From CAZMGT01 sp964565895 (GTDB taxonomy: Bacteria > Armatimonadota > Zipacnadia > UBA1398 > CAZMGT01), in contig CAZMGT010000047.1 of the NCBI GenBank assembly GCA_964565895.1, forward strand, positions 1-31,236: a stretch of DNA of 31,236 bases, given 5' to 3'. Of this stretch, positions 8,427 to 16,040 are shown piece by piece (position 1 is the first letter of the stretch; every line of letters starts with the position of its first letter). The translations under genes and the position numbers were made by a program. Under the pieces are notes generated by a model. That model made no database searches and was not told where the DNA came from. It saw only the letters and a program-made list of their open reading frames with translations.

Positions 8427-8431
8427 GAGTG

Positions 8432-10483
8432 ATGGCACGCGATAACAACGTCACACGCCGAACAAACAACGGCCTGCAACGGCAGCGCCTTGTGGAAATA
8501 CTGGCCCAGGTCGCCCTTCAGGTGACCGAGGCGGAAACACCGGAGGAGGTCTACCGCGTAGTCTACCGCGCCCTGCGCGCGGCCGGTGTAAAGTGCCTTA
8601 CTGGGTTTATCGAATACGACAACCAAACCCTGCGCTTTGTCTTCGGCACCGAGGTGCCCTCGGTGGTCAAGGAGCTCGAAGCCCTGCTTTCCGTGCGCGC
8701 CATTGACATCCGCCTGGCCATCGACCCCGTGTTTACGCGCTGCGTGCGCGACCGCCGGCCGACGTTCATCGCCGACGCCCCTCGGGCAATGCGCCAGGCG
8801 CTCCCCGAGAACCTGCGCGGGGCCGTGCCCGAGATCGTTCGCCTGCTTGGCTTTCAGCAGGCGATCGTCGCCCCCATGGTCGTCGGCGACCGTGTGCTGG
8901 GGATTATGATTTTCTACGGCGAGGAGCTCGACCAGGCGGACACGCCGGTCGTGGCCATGTTTGCCGCGTATGTAGCGATGACCGTCGCCCGTGCGGAGCT
9001 CGTGGCTAGCGCGCGCGACGCCGAAGTACGCTATCGCGAGCTGTTCGAGGCAGCCACGGACGGCATTTTCTACATGGATCTGCGGGGCAACGTGCTCACC
9101 TCCAACCCCACGGCCGACCAAATTTTCGGCCGGGCCCTGGGCGCCGAGCGCGTTACCCTGGACAGCCTGTTCGACGCCCCCGCGGTTACCCTCGTGCGCG
9201 AGCGCCTGTGGGCGGCGAGCGTGGGCGAGGCGGCCTCGGTGGAGGTCTCGTTCCGCCGGCCCGACGGCCAGCGGCGCGAGCTTTCCCTGCGCTTTGCCCC
9301 CATTCACCGCGGCGAGGAGATCACGGGCATCCACGGCTGGGTGCGCGACGTTACCGAGGAAAAGCAGCTCGCCCAAGCGCTCAGCCGCGCGGAGCAGTTC
9401 CGCGCCCTGGGCCAGCTCGCCGCGGGTGTCGCCCACGACTTCAACAACGTCCTCGCCGGCATTTTGGGCAACGCCCAGCTTCTGCTCTCCTCCGTGGACG
9501 ACGAGAAAGTCGTCGAGCGCCTGAGGATGATCGAGCGCGCCGCGCTCGACGGCGCCGAGGTCGTCAGGCGTATTATCCAGTTTACACAGCCGGAGAGCAT
9601 CCAGCCGTTCGAAGTGGTCGATGTCGAGGGCCTGCTCAATGAAGTGCTCGCCGCCACGCGTCGGCGGTGGCACGACGAGGCGCGTACGCGGGGAATTAAC
9701 ATCGAGGTGCGCGTAGAGGCCGAGGGCGTCCCGCCCGTGATGGGCAACCCGAGCGAGCTGCGCGAGGCGCTCGTTAACCTCGTGCTCAACGCCGTGGAGG
9801 CCATGCCCGAGGGCGGTCGGCTTACTCTTGCCGCGGCCGAGGACGGCGGGCAGGTGCGCATTGAAGTGCACGACACCGGCGTGGGCATGGACGAGGAGAG
9901 CGTCCAGCGCGCCATGGAGCCGTTTTACACGACAAAGGGCCCGACGCAAAGCGGCCTGGGCCTGAGCGTCTCCTACGGGATTATCTCGCGCCACAAGGGG
10001 CGGTTTGAGCTGCACAGCACCCCGGGCAAGGGGACGACCTGCCTCATTTGGCTCCCCAAGGCCTCCGAGGAGGAGATCGAGCGCGCCGCGCCGCCGGAAA
10101 TCCCCTCGCGCACGGGCCGCGTGCTCGTCGTCGAGGACGAGGAGATCGTGCGCGAGATGCTCGCCACCACGCTGCGCCTCGCGGGGCACGAGGTAACCGA
10201 GGTCGCCTCAGGCGAGGAGGCCCTCCAGGCCCTCACCGAGCGGCGATTCGACGTCGTCGTCACGGACATCGCCATGCCCGGCGTCTCGGGCTGGGAGGTG
10301 GCCAGCGCCGCCCGCGAGCGCGAGGAGCCCATTCCCGTGATCTTCGTTACCGGCTGGGCGGCCTCTGTCGACCGCAACCGCGCGCGCAAAATGGGCGTCC
10401 GCCGCATCCTCGCCAAGCCGACAACCACGGAGGAGCTGCTCGAGGCCGTGCGCGAGGCCCTGGGCGAGACCTCTGAGCAATAG
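8432..10483 (+). CDS. Soluble hybrid sensor histidine kinase: GAF, PAS, HisKA, HATPase, receiver
   Basis: 683 residues from ATG at 8432; GGGAG at 8417-8421 is 10 nt upstream, and in-frame GTGs at 8423 and 8429 are alternatives. No membrane segment is seen. Domains in order: GAF-like (about 15-195), PAS (about 200-315, containing FEAATDGIFYMDLRGNVLTS), HisKA with phospho-acceptor H335 in GVAHDFNNVLAGILGN, HATPase with NLVLNAVEAM (N box), DTGVGM (G1) and GLGLSVSYGII (G2), and a C-terminal CheY-like receiver (RVLVVEDEEIVREML) whose phospho-acceptor is D612 in VVTDIAMPG, with the conserved lysine in AKPTTTEEL. This is a cytosolic sensor that would pass phosphate His to Asp internally. No DNA-binding output and no separate response regulator is next to it, so its partner lies elsewhere. 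It converges on an isomerase with 16 nt between stops. Confidence 0.95.
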   Translation: MARDNNVTRRTNNGLQRQRLVEILAQVALQVTEAETPEEVYRVVYRALRAAGVKCLTGFIEYDNQTLRFVFGTEVPSVVKELEALLSVRAIDIRLAIDPVFTRCVRDRRPTFIADAPRAMRQALPENLRGAVPEIVRLLGFQQAIVAPMVVGDRVLGIMIFYGEELDQADTPVVAMFAAYVAMTVARAELVASARDAEVRYRELFEAATDGIFYMDLRGNVLTSNPTADQIFGRALGAERVTLDSLFDAPAVTLVRERLWAASVGEAASVEVSFRRPDGQRRELSLRFAPIHRGEEITGIHGWVRDVTEEKQLAQALSRAEQFRALGQLAAGVAHDFNNVLAGILGNAQLLLSSVDDEKVVERLRMIERAALDGAEVVRRIIQFTQPESIQPFEVVDVEGLLNEVLAATRRRWHDEARTRGINIEVRVEAEGVPPVMGNPSELREALVNLVLNAVEAMPEGGRLTLAAAEDGGQVRIEVHDTGVGMDEESVQRAMEPFYTTKGPTQSGLGLSVSYGIISRHKGRFELHSTPGKGTTCLIWLPKASEEEIERAAPPEIPSRTGRVLVVEDEEIVREMLATTLRLAGHEVTEVASGEEALQALTERRFDVVVTDIAMPGVSGWEVASAAREREEPIPVIFVTGWAASVDRNRARKMGVRRILAKPTTTEELLEAVREALGETSEQ

Positions 10484-10499
10484 CCCGCGCCGCCGCGGT

Positions 10500-11285
10500 T
10501 TACCGCGCGTCCGCGGGCGCTCCGCTGAGCTCGCGCCACAGCGCGGCGTGATAGCGCAGGACGCGCTCGGGGTCGCTGCTTTCGGGAAGCTCGGCCAGGG
10601 TAAACCCCTCGTAGTTCATCTCCCTAAGCAGAGCAAACAGCTCGCGCCAGGGATAGCTGCTATACAGGTCGTGCGTGTGCACGGACCAAATCCATGGCTT
10701 AAGCAAGTTGAAATACGCGGCAATCGAGCCGCTTTCGTCGTAGTCCGTCCCTGGGTTGCAGTTCCAGGTAACCCCCACGCTGGGGTGGGCGCAAAGGTCC
10801 ATGATTTTGCGAATGTGCGGGGGGTGGCTCGTCCCCTTGCCGTGCACCTCGAGCCAAATGACCACGCCGCAGTCGCGGGCGTAGTCGCCGCAGCGGGCCA
10901 GCGCGCGGGCGATTTGCTCCAGCGTGCGCTCTGCGGGCACACCTGCTTGCTCCTGCAGGCCGTTGGGGCGAACCTTCACCCCGCGCGCGCCGACGTCGGC
11001 GGCGAGCTCGCAAAACCGCGCGGCAAGCTCGATATTGCGCTCGACCTCGGCCTGGTCCAGGGCGTGAAACTCGCACGTCGTGCCCAAGCCCCAGAGGACA
11101 ATGCCGCTGTCCTCAAACCTTTTCCGCACCTCGGCGCGCTGCGCCTTGGGAAGCTCGGGCTCCACGCCGTGGGCGTGCGTGGTGCGCAGCTCAACGCCCA
11201 AAAAGCCCGTTTTCTGGCACATGTCGATCAACGTGGCGATATCCCACTCCCTCGCTATGTTATAGGTGACAAGGCCCAGCTTCAC
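10500..11285 (-). CDS. Sugar phosphate isomerase/epimerase (TIM barrel), second copy type
   Basis: 261 residues from GTG at 11285. GGGAG ends 9 nt upstream of this GTG but directly touches the ATG at 11294, so the GTG, giving MKLGLVTYNIAREWD, is preferred. Barrel features of the xylose-isomerase-like family: GLVTYNIA, FLGVELRTTHAHGVEP, GVVIWLEVHGKG (ligand Glu), GVTWNCNPGTD (ligand Asp and neighbours), WSVHTHDLYS (ligand His), and FTLAELPESSDP (final Glu). The protein would bind one divalent metal and isomerise or epimerise a small sugar or cyclitol. Substrate unknown. It is transcribed towards the histidine kinase; a CGCGG-TTTA-CCGCG hairpin at about 10494-10507 covers its stop, without a T-tract. 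The 200 bp upstream separates it from tRNA-Gln and holds AT-rich patches but no clear promoter. Confidence 0.85.
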   Translation of the reverse strand: MKLGLVTYNIAREWDIATLIDMCQKTGFLGVELRTTHAHGVEPELPKAQRAEVRKRFEDSGIVLWGLGTTCEFHALDQAEVERNIELAARFCELAADVGARGVKVRPNGLQEQAGVPAERTLEQIARALARCGDYARDCGVVIWLEVHGKGTSHPPHIRKIMDLCAHPSVGVTWNCNPGTDYDESGSIAAYFNLLKPWIWSVHTHDLYSSYPWRELFALLREMNYEGFTLAELPESSDPERVLRYHAALWRELSGAPADAR

Positions 11286-11489
11286 CGCGCTCATCTCCCG
11301 TGTTGTGTTGTCGCGCGCGGGAAATGCTGTGCGCCGCGCCGGCTTGCGCTACGGTTTCCCACCGCGCCGCGCCCTCCCCTCCGCGGGTCCGGCCTGCCCC
11401 GCGGCGCAAGACGGCTTGAACTTTGCCGAAAATCAGAGTAATTATTACGAGAGAGCGCGGGCGGGCAGGCAAATTCTCGCAAAAAAGTG

Positions 11490-11518
11490 TTGACAAGATT
11501 TGCCCGTTGTGGTATGTG
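11490..11518 (+). promoter_or_regulatory. Sigma-70-type promoter of tRNA-Gln
   Basis: TTGACA at 11490-11495 and TATGTG at 11513-11518 are separated by exactly 17 nt. The predicted start, about 11525, is a few bases ahead of the mature tRNA 5' end at 11530. An A-run (AAAAAAG) lies just upstream of the -35 box and could act as an UP-like element. Confidence 0.8.
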
Positions 11519-11529
11519 CAAAATCGAGC

Positions 11530-11603
11530 TGCCGGATCGTCTAATGGTAGGACGGCGGACTCTGGATCCGCTAGTCTAGGTTCGAATCCTAGTCCGGCAG
11601 CCA
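11530..11603 (+). tRNA. tRNA-Gln (anticodon CUG)
   Basis: A full cloverleaf with genome-encoded CCA. The acceptor TGCCGGA pairs with TCCGGCA, followed by discriminator G and CCA at 11601-11603. The anticodon stem GCGGA/TCCGC (11555-11559/11567-11571) encloses the 7-nt loop CTCTGGA with anticodon CTG at 11562-11564, reading CAG. The T arm is CTAGG-TTCGAAT-CCTAG. The U1 start and A/G-rich D-loop match bacterial tRNA-Gln. A T-run (TTTTTGTTGT) follows the CCA and probably serves as terminator with the tRNA fold. Confidence 0.97.
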
Positions 11604-11663
11604 TTTTTGTTGTACTGTCCCCTTCTCCCGCCTCGCTCCGCCGCTGGGCCCGCGCATAACGCT

Positions 11664-11672
11664 GGAGGGAGG
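11664..11672 (+). promoter_or_regulatory. Ribosome binding site that places a CTG start
   Basis: GGAGGGAGG ends 7 nt before the CTG at 11680. No ATG, GTG or TTG exists in this frame between the in-frame TAG inside the tRNA gene (11590) and GTG at 11881, although the protein is clearly conserved-looking before 11881. This site is therefore the best evidence for initiation at CTG. Confidence 0.65.
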
Positions 11673-11679
11673 ATTCCCG

Positions 11680-12729
11680 CTGAGCTATAGCCGCGGCAGG
11701 CAGGCGCTGTTCCTCGACGCCCCCGCGCAGATCCCGCACACGGAGTACGTCTCCCACTTCGCCCTCGTCCGCCACTTTACCGGCCTTGACCCGGCAAACC
11801 CCGCCGAACGCGCCGAAGCGTGGCGCAGGTTCTACAAAGCGGCAGAGTACGACTTCCTCTGGTTTACCAACGACGGCCCCGTGCCTTGGGGCAAACGCGG
11901 GCGGACAACCTCGATGGGCCACGCGGAGTGGCTCGAGGACGGCTCCGACCGCAGCGACCGCATCTCCTGCCCATTCGCCGACACCTCCGAGGTGCTCGCC
12001 TTCGACGCCGTCGCCGAGTACGGCCTGCCGCCGTTCGACGAGCTCGTCCCCTTCTACGAGCGCCTATGGCAGGACGCCCAGCGCACGCACGACGACCTCG
12101 TCCTCCCCGGGGGATATTACAAAACGCTCATTTCGGGGTGCATCGCGGCCTTCGGCTGGGAGATGTTCCTCGCCGCCGTGGGGGAGGACCCGGAGGGCTT
12201 CGACCGCGTGCTCGAGGGGTTCTTTCAACTGAGCCTACACCACTTTCGCGCCTGGGCGCAGACGTCTATCGAGGTGTTCATCTGCCACGACGACATGGTG
12301 TGGACGCAGGGGGCGATTTTCCACCCGGAGTGGTATCGCCGGCATGTCTTCCCGCGCTATGAGCAACTGTGGGATGTGCTCAAAAGCGCGGGCAAGCGCG
12401 TTTTGTTTTGCAGCGACGGAGACTTTACCGAGTTCCTCGCGGATCTCGCCGCAGCGGGCGCGGACGGGTTTATCTTCGAGCCGCTCACCTCGCTCGAGGA
12501 GGTCGTCGCGCGCTACGGGCAGACGCACGTGATTATCGGAAACATCGACTGCCGCATTTTAATGACCGGCGACCGCGAGCAAATTCGCGCGGAGGTCGAA
12601 CGCTGCGCCCGCTTGGGGCGCAATTGCCCGGGCTACTTTTTCGCCGTGGGCAACCACATCCCGCACAACGTCCCCCTCGACGCCGTTCTCTACTACTTCG
12701 AGCTTATTCGCGAGCTGGGCCAGCGCTAA
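11680..12729 (+). CDS. URO-D family (uroporphyrinogen decarboxylase-like / MtaA-type) protein, apparent CTG start
   Basis: 349 residues if initiated at CTG 11680. The start is set by the strong ribosome site 7 nt upstream; the next usual start, GTG 11881, would remove about 67 residues including RQALFLDAPAQIPHTEYV, the expected first strand of the URO-D barrel. Further family features are FICHDDMVWTQGAIFHP, KRVLFCSDGDFTEFL, GADGFIFEP, VIIGNIDCRIL and the C-terminal GNHIPHNVP, which match the URO-D-like group that includes corrinoid methyltransferases rather than true heme-pathway HemE. The conserved arginine-rich N-terminal motif of HemE (decarboxylase) is not seen. The function is probably methyl transfer or an unknown sugar-linked role. 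It lies just after tRNA-Gln and its stop overlaps that of EcfT on the other strand by 3-4 bases. Confidence 0.8.
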   Translation: MSYSRGRQALFLDAPAQIPHTEYVSHFALVRHFTGLDPANPAERAEAWRRFYKAAEYDFLWFTNDGPVPWGKRGRTTSMGHAEWLEDGSDRSDRISCPFADTSEVLAFDAVAEYGLPPFDELVPFYERLWQDAQRTHDDLVLPGGYYKTLISGCIAAFGWEMFLAAVGEDPEGFDRVLEGFFQLSLHHFRAWAQTSIEVFICHDDMVWTQGAIFHPEWYRRHVFPRYEQLWDVLKSAGKRVLFCSDGDFTEFLADLAAAGADGFIFEPLTSLEEVVARYGQTHVIIGNIDCRILMTGDREQIRAEVERCARLGRNCPGYFFAVGNHIPHNVPLDAVLYYFELIRELGQR

Positions 12730-13511
12730 ATGCGCGGCAAAACTGCGCCGTAGCCAAAAGCCCTAAGCGAAACGCACAACACAGCGAGGGCCAGGAGAAA
12801 CACGACGACCAGCGCGTCGGGCAAGCGCAGGGGACGGGCGAGATACGACGTGCGCGGGCCGGGGCGGGAAATCCCGCGTGCCTCAAGCGCCAGGGCCATG
12901 GCCTCCACGCGGCGCATGGCGTAGGACATCACAGGGATAATTAGCGGGGGATACTGCCGCAGGGCGCCGAGCCTCGTGTGCGCTGCCGGGGCATAGCCGC
13001 GGGCGCGCTGGGCCTCGCGCACGCGAAACGAAACCTCGACAAACAGGGGGACCAAGCGAAACACCAGGGCGACGGCAAGGCAAAACCGGCGCGGCGCTCC
13101 GAGGCAGCGCAGGCCCTCGCCGATTTCCTCCACGCGCGTGCTTACGACCAGGGCCAGGCCGAAGAAAATGATCGTGGCCAGGCGCAGGCCCGCTCCCGCG
13201 CCATAGACCAGCGACTGGGGATAGTAGGTAATCGGGCCTAAGGTTGCACTTTCGCCGGCGCGCAGCAGCACTCCCCAGAGAATCGCGGCAACCACGGCGA
13301 GCCATAGCGCAAGCGGCCCAATGCGCCGCAGCCCCTCCCACCCGCGCGCCAAACCGACGAGCCCCAGCGAAAAAACAAACAGCGGCAGGACCCACAACGG
13401 ATCGTTAAACGCTAAAGCAACGAGGAACAAGACAAGCAGCCCCACGAGCTTTGCCGCGGGGTGCAGGCGATGCAGCGGCGAACGCGCGGGGGAATAGAGC
13501 TCGGCCCTCAT
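12726..13511 (-). CDS. ecfT: Energy-coupling factor transporter transmembrane protein EcfT (CbiQ family)
   Basis: 261 residues from ATG at 13511, which overlaps the stop of the upstream fused ECF gene as ATGA, a sign of translational coupling. There are several hydrophobic segments (around 25-45, 60-85, 100-125 and near the C-terminus). Two Ala-Arg-Gly motifs (AQRARGY and ALEARGI) in the cytosolic loop are the diagnostic EcfT coupling motifs that contact the ATPases. The protein would join the ATPase pair to the substrate-binding membrane component in a micronutrient importer. Its partner is the fused protein encoded immediately upstream, so the transporter could be complete with just two polypeptides. 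The imported substrate (vitamin, metal or nucleobase) cannot be determined. The stop (TAG) overlaps the URO-D stop on the opposite strand. Confidence 0.92.
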   Translation of the reverse strand: MRAELYSPARSPLHRLHPAAKLVGLLVLFLVALAFNDPLWVLPLFVFSLGLVGLARGWEGLRRIGPLALWLAVVAAILWGVLLRAGESATLGPITYYPQSLVYGAGAGLRLATIIFFGLALVVSTRVEEIGEGLRCLGAPRRFCLAVALVFRLVPLFVEVSFRVREAQRARGYAPAAHTRLGALRQYPPLIIPVMSYAMRRVEAMALALEARGISRPGPRTSYLARPLRLPDALVVVFLLALAVLCVSLRAFGYGAVLPRI

Positions 13512-16006
13512 TGCCCGCGCCCCCCGTTTGCCTGCTCCACGCCGCTGGCCAGCGCGGGAATGTGCCCCCAGCCGAGCTGGGTGGCAATGGCCGCGAGGTC
13601 GGGCTGGGCAAGGGCCCACTGTGCCAGCCGCTGCTCGTCGGAAAACGCCTCGAGCACCGCGCCGTCGAACACCACGCGCCCCTCGTGGAGCACGACAACG
13701 CGGTCTGCGCAGCGCTCGACCCAGTGCATGGCGTGGGTGATAAACACCACGGTAAGCCCCTGCTCGCGCAGCTTTTCCACAAGGGCGATGATCCCCTCCT
13801 GCTGCCGAGCGTCCAGCCCGGTGGTCGGCTCGTCAAGCACGAGGATCTCCGGCGCGCAAGCAAGCGCCGAGGCCAGGGCCAGCCGCTGCCGCTCGCCGCG
13901 GGTTAGCGCAAATGGGTCGTCGTCCTCGCGCCCGCGCAGGCCCACGGCCTCGAGCGCCCGGGCGACGTTTGCCCGCAGCTCCTCGCCCGACATACCCTGG
14001 TTGCGCGGCCCAAACGATACCTCCTCGCGTACCGTCCCCGCGAAGATCTGATGGTCCGGGTTTTGGAAGACATAGGCGACCTTTCGCCCAAGCTCCGCGC
14101 CCTCCCACTCCTCTAAGGCGCGCCCGAGCACGCGCACCTCGCCCTCCTGGGGCAAAATCAAGCCGTTAAAGTGCTTGGCCAGGGTCGTTTTCCCCGAGCC
14201 GTTTTGCCCGACAATGGCCACCTGCTCCCCGCGCCGCACGACAAGCGAGACGTCATCAAGCGTCTGCTTCGCGCCATAGCGATGGCTTAGCCCGCGCACC
14301 TCAAGGACAACCTCGTCGCTCGGCGTCGGAACCTCGCGTGGGGGAGGGGGCGCCGGCTCGCGCGAGAGAACGCGCACGGCTTCGGCCGGCTCAATAGGCC
14401 GCTCGCTGCGCCCGAGGGTCTCGAGAAGCAGCGCCGGCCCCGGCGGCCGCACACCAGCGCGGCGCAAAAGGGGAAGGTCGCCGAGCACCTCCGCGGGCGG
14501 CCCTTGGGCAAGCACCTCGCCCTCGTGCAAAAGGACGACCTTGTCCGCAAGCCGCGCCAGCTCCGGGTCGTGCTCGACCATGACGATCGCCGCGCCCCGT
14601 GCCTTAAGCTCGCCCAACAGGCGCACGAGCGTGGCGCGGCCGGCGGGGTCGAGGTCGGTCGTTACCTCGTCGAGCACAAGCACGGGCGGGTTCGGCGCGA
14701 GCACCGCGGCAAGCGCCAGCCGCTGGCGCTCGCCGCCGGAGTAGGCGTCCATGGGCCTGTCCGGCGGCTCGGTAAATCCGACAAGCTTGAGCACCTCGGG
14801 CACGCGCCGGCGCATCTGCTCCACCGGCACGGCAAGGCTCTCCAGGGGCAGGGCGACCTCTAGCTCAGGCGTGCTGGCCACCAGTTGGGCCTCGAAGTCC
14901 TCAAACACGGCGCCCACTTTCGCCGCCATGTCGCCCACGGCAAAGCGAGCGACAGGCTCGCCCCAAACGCGCACCTCGCCGGAAAGCTCGCCGAAGATCT
15001 CCTCGGGAATGAGCCTGTTCAGCAGGCGGCACAGCGTGGTCTTCCCCGCGCCCGAGCCCCCCATGATCACGACCCACTCGCCGCGGGCCACGGTGAGGCT
15101 AACGCTGCGCAGCGCGGGCCGAGCGGGCTGACCCGCGGCGCCCCGCTGGCCCTCATAGGTAAACGAGACCCCGCGCAGCTCCACCGCTGGGCCCTCCGGG
15201 GCACGCTCGGCCGCGGCGGCCTCCACGCCAACGGCGGCGCGCCGAGGCGCCGCGGCGCGCACCGGCGACATAGCGAGCGCGGCCAAAGCGGAAACAAGCG
15301 CGCACGCGCCCAGGAGGCCCAGGGCCGTGCTCCCCGACGCCCCGCCTGCGACGGCTACCCCGACGCCGCCCAACGAAGCGCCAAGGACCACCGCGGCAAG
15401 CGCCGTGTCGCGCGCGCTGGGCCGAAACGCCGGCGCGCGGAGCACTTGGGGATAGCTCAGCCGCAGGCGCCGCGCCCTGCCGGAAAGCAAGGGAAGCAAA
15501 ATTGCCGAAAGCACCCCGCCCACGACGCTGTTGTTCACCATAACGATCGTCGTCACTACCGCGGCGGGAAAGAGCCCCAAAATGCCCACGCCATAGCCGA
15601 CGATCGTCGCGCAAACGGCGCTTGCCCCCACGGAGCAGATAATCGCCTTAAAAAACAAGCCTGCGCCCGAGGCCTCCGCGGGGCGCTCGCGAAACAGCCC
15701 CTGCCACAGCTTATAGGGCACGTAGCCGAAGAACAGGTTGGCGAGAAAGCCAAACGCGCTGCCGTGGGTCAGCGTTCCTCCGAGGAGGTCGCCGACGAGG
15801 TTGCCCATTGCCGCGCCCCACGCCGCCGCCGGCCCGAACAAAAACGAGCACAGGCAGGGGACAAACGGCGCCAGGCGCATTTCCGTTACCCCGGGGATTA
15901 GCGCCAGGGGCTTAAACAGGACGAGGATAATAGCATATAGCGCGGCGGTCATCGCCGCGAGGACGAGAAGCGTCGTGCTGCGGAAAACCTCGGCAAGGTC
16001 TCTCAT
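13508..16006 (-). CDS. Fused ECF transporter protein: membrane S-like domain plus two ATPase domains (EcfA-EcfA)
   Basis: 832 residues. Residues 1-175 contain about five to six hydrophobic segments with GNLVGDLLGGTLTHGSAFGF, resembling ECF S components. A further hydrophobic stretch spans 200-245. ABC1 (about 275-515): Walker A GGSGAGKT 316-323, Q-loop position VFED at 367-370 (Glu369 where Gln is usual), signature YSGGERQ 422-428, Walker B ending E447, switch H479. ABC2 (about 565-800): Walker A GQNGSGKT 600-607, Q648 in FQNPDHQ, signature LTRGERQ 701-707, Walker B ending E726, H758. S, A and A' modules are usually separate genes; here they are one chain. The ATG at 16006 has no strong ribosome site, but the stop of the isomerase gene upstream is only about 34 nt away, and EcfT follows with an ATGA overlap. 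Substrate unknown. Confidence 0.9.
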   Translation of the reverse strand: MRDLAEVFRSTTLLVLAAMTAALYAIILVLFKPLALIPGVTEMRLAPFVPCLCSFLFGPAAAWGAAMGNLVGDLLGGTLTHGSAFGFLANLFFGYVPYKLWQGLFRERPAEASGAGLFFKAIICSVGASAVCATIVGYGVGILGLFPAAVVTTIVMVNNSVVGGVLSAILLPLLSGRARRLRLSYPQVLRAPAFRPSARDTALAAVVLGASLGGVGVAVAGGASGSTALGLLGACALVSALAALAMSPVRAAAPRRAAVGVEAAAAERAPEGPAVELRGVSFTYEGQRGAAGQPARPALRSVSLTVARGEWVVIMGGSGAGKTTLCRLLNRLIPEEIFGELSGEVRVWGEPVARFAVGDMAAKVGAVFEDFEAQLVASTPELEVALPLESLAVPVEQMRRRVPEVLKLVGFTEPPDRPMDAYSGGERQRLALAAVLAPNPPVLVLDEVTTDLDPAGRATLVRLLGELKARGAAIVMVEHDPELARLADKVVLLHEGEVLAQGPPAEVLGDLPLLRRAGVRPPGPALLLETLGRSERPIEPAEAVRVLSREPAPPPPREVPTPSDEVVLEVRGLSHRYGAKQTLDDVSLVVRRGEQVAIVGQNGSGKTTLAKHFNGLILPQEGEVRVLGRALEEWEGAELGRKVAYVFQNPDHQIFAGTVREEVSFGPRNQGMSGEELRANVARALEAVGLRGREDDDPFALTRGERQRLALASALACAPEILVLDEPTTGLDARQQEGIIALVEKLREQGLTVVFITHAMHWVERCADRVVVLHEGRVVFDGAVLEAFSDEQRLAQWALAQPDLAAIATQLGWGHIPALASGVEQANGGRGQ

Positions 16007-16040
16007 GGCCCAGCCGCTTGGGTTGCGCCGGCGCCGGCCG

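Larger units (their letters stand above)
8074..8431 (+). other. Intergenic stretch of about 360 bp ahead of the histidine kinase
   Basis: No large gene fits here. It holds an inverted repeat (8360-8377) and a possible very short membrane-peptide ORF (8313-8426), described separately. GGGGAGACCGCCCC just after the dehydratase stop can form a short hairpin but has no T-tract. No convincing -35/-10 pair was found. Confidence 0.5.

Noticed and set aside
7976..10189. Long minus-strand frame across the enolase-type gene and the histidine kinase
   Set aside because: It is antisense to two clearly conserved genes and has a His/Arg/Gly/Leu-rich composition typical of GC-rich shadows, with no known motif.
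14885..15901. Plus-strand frame opposite the ECF fusion
   Set aside because: The composition (Arg/Ala/Gly/His-rich) and lack of motifs mark it as a mirror of the ATPase gene.
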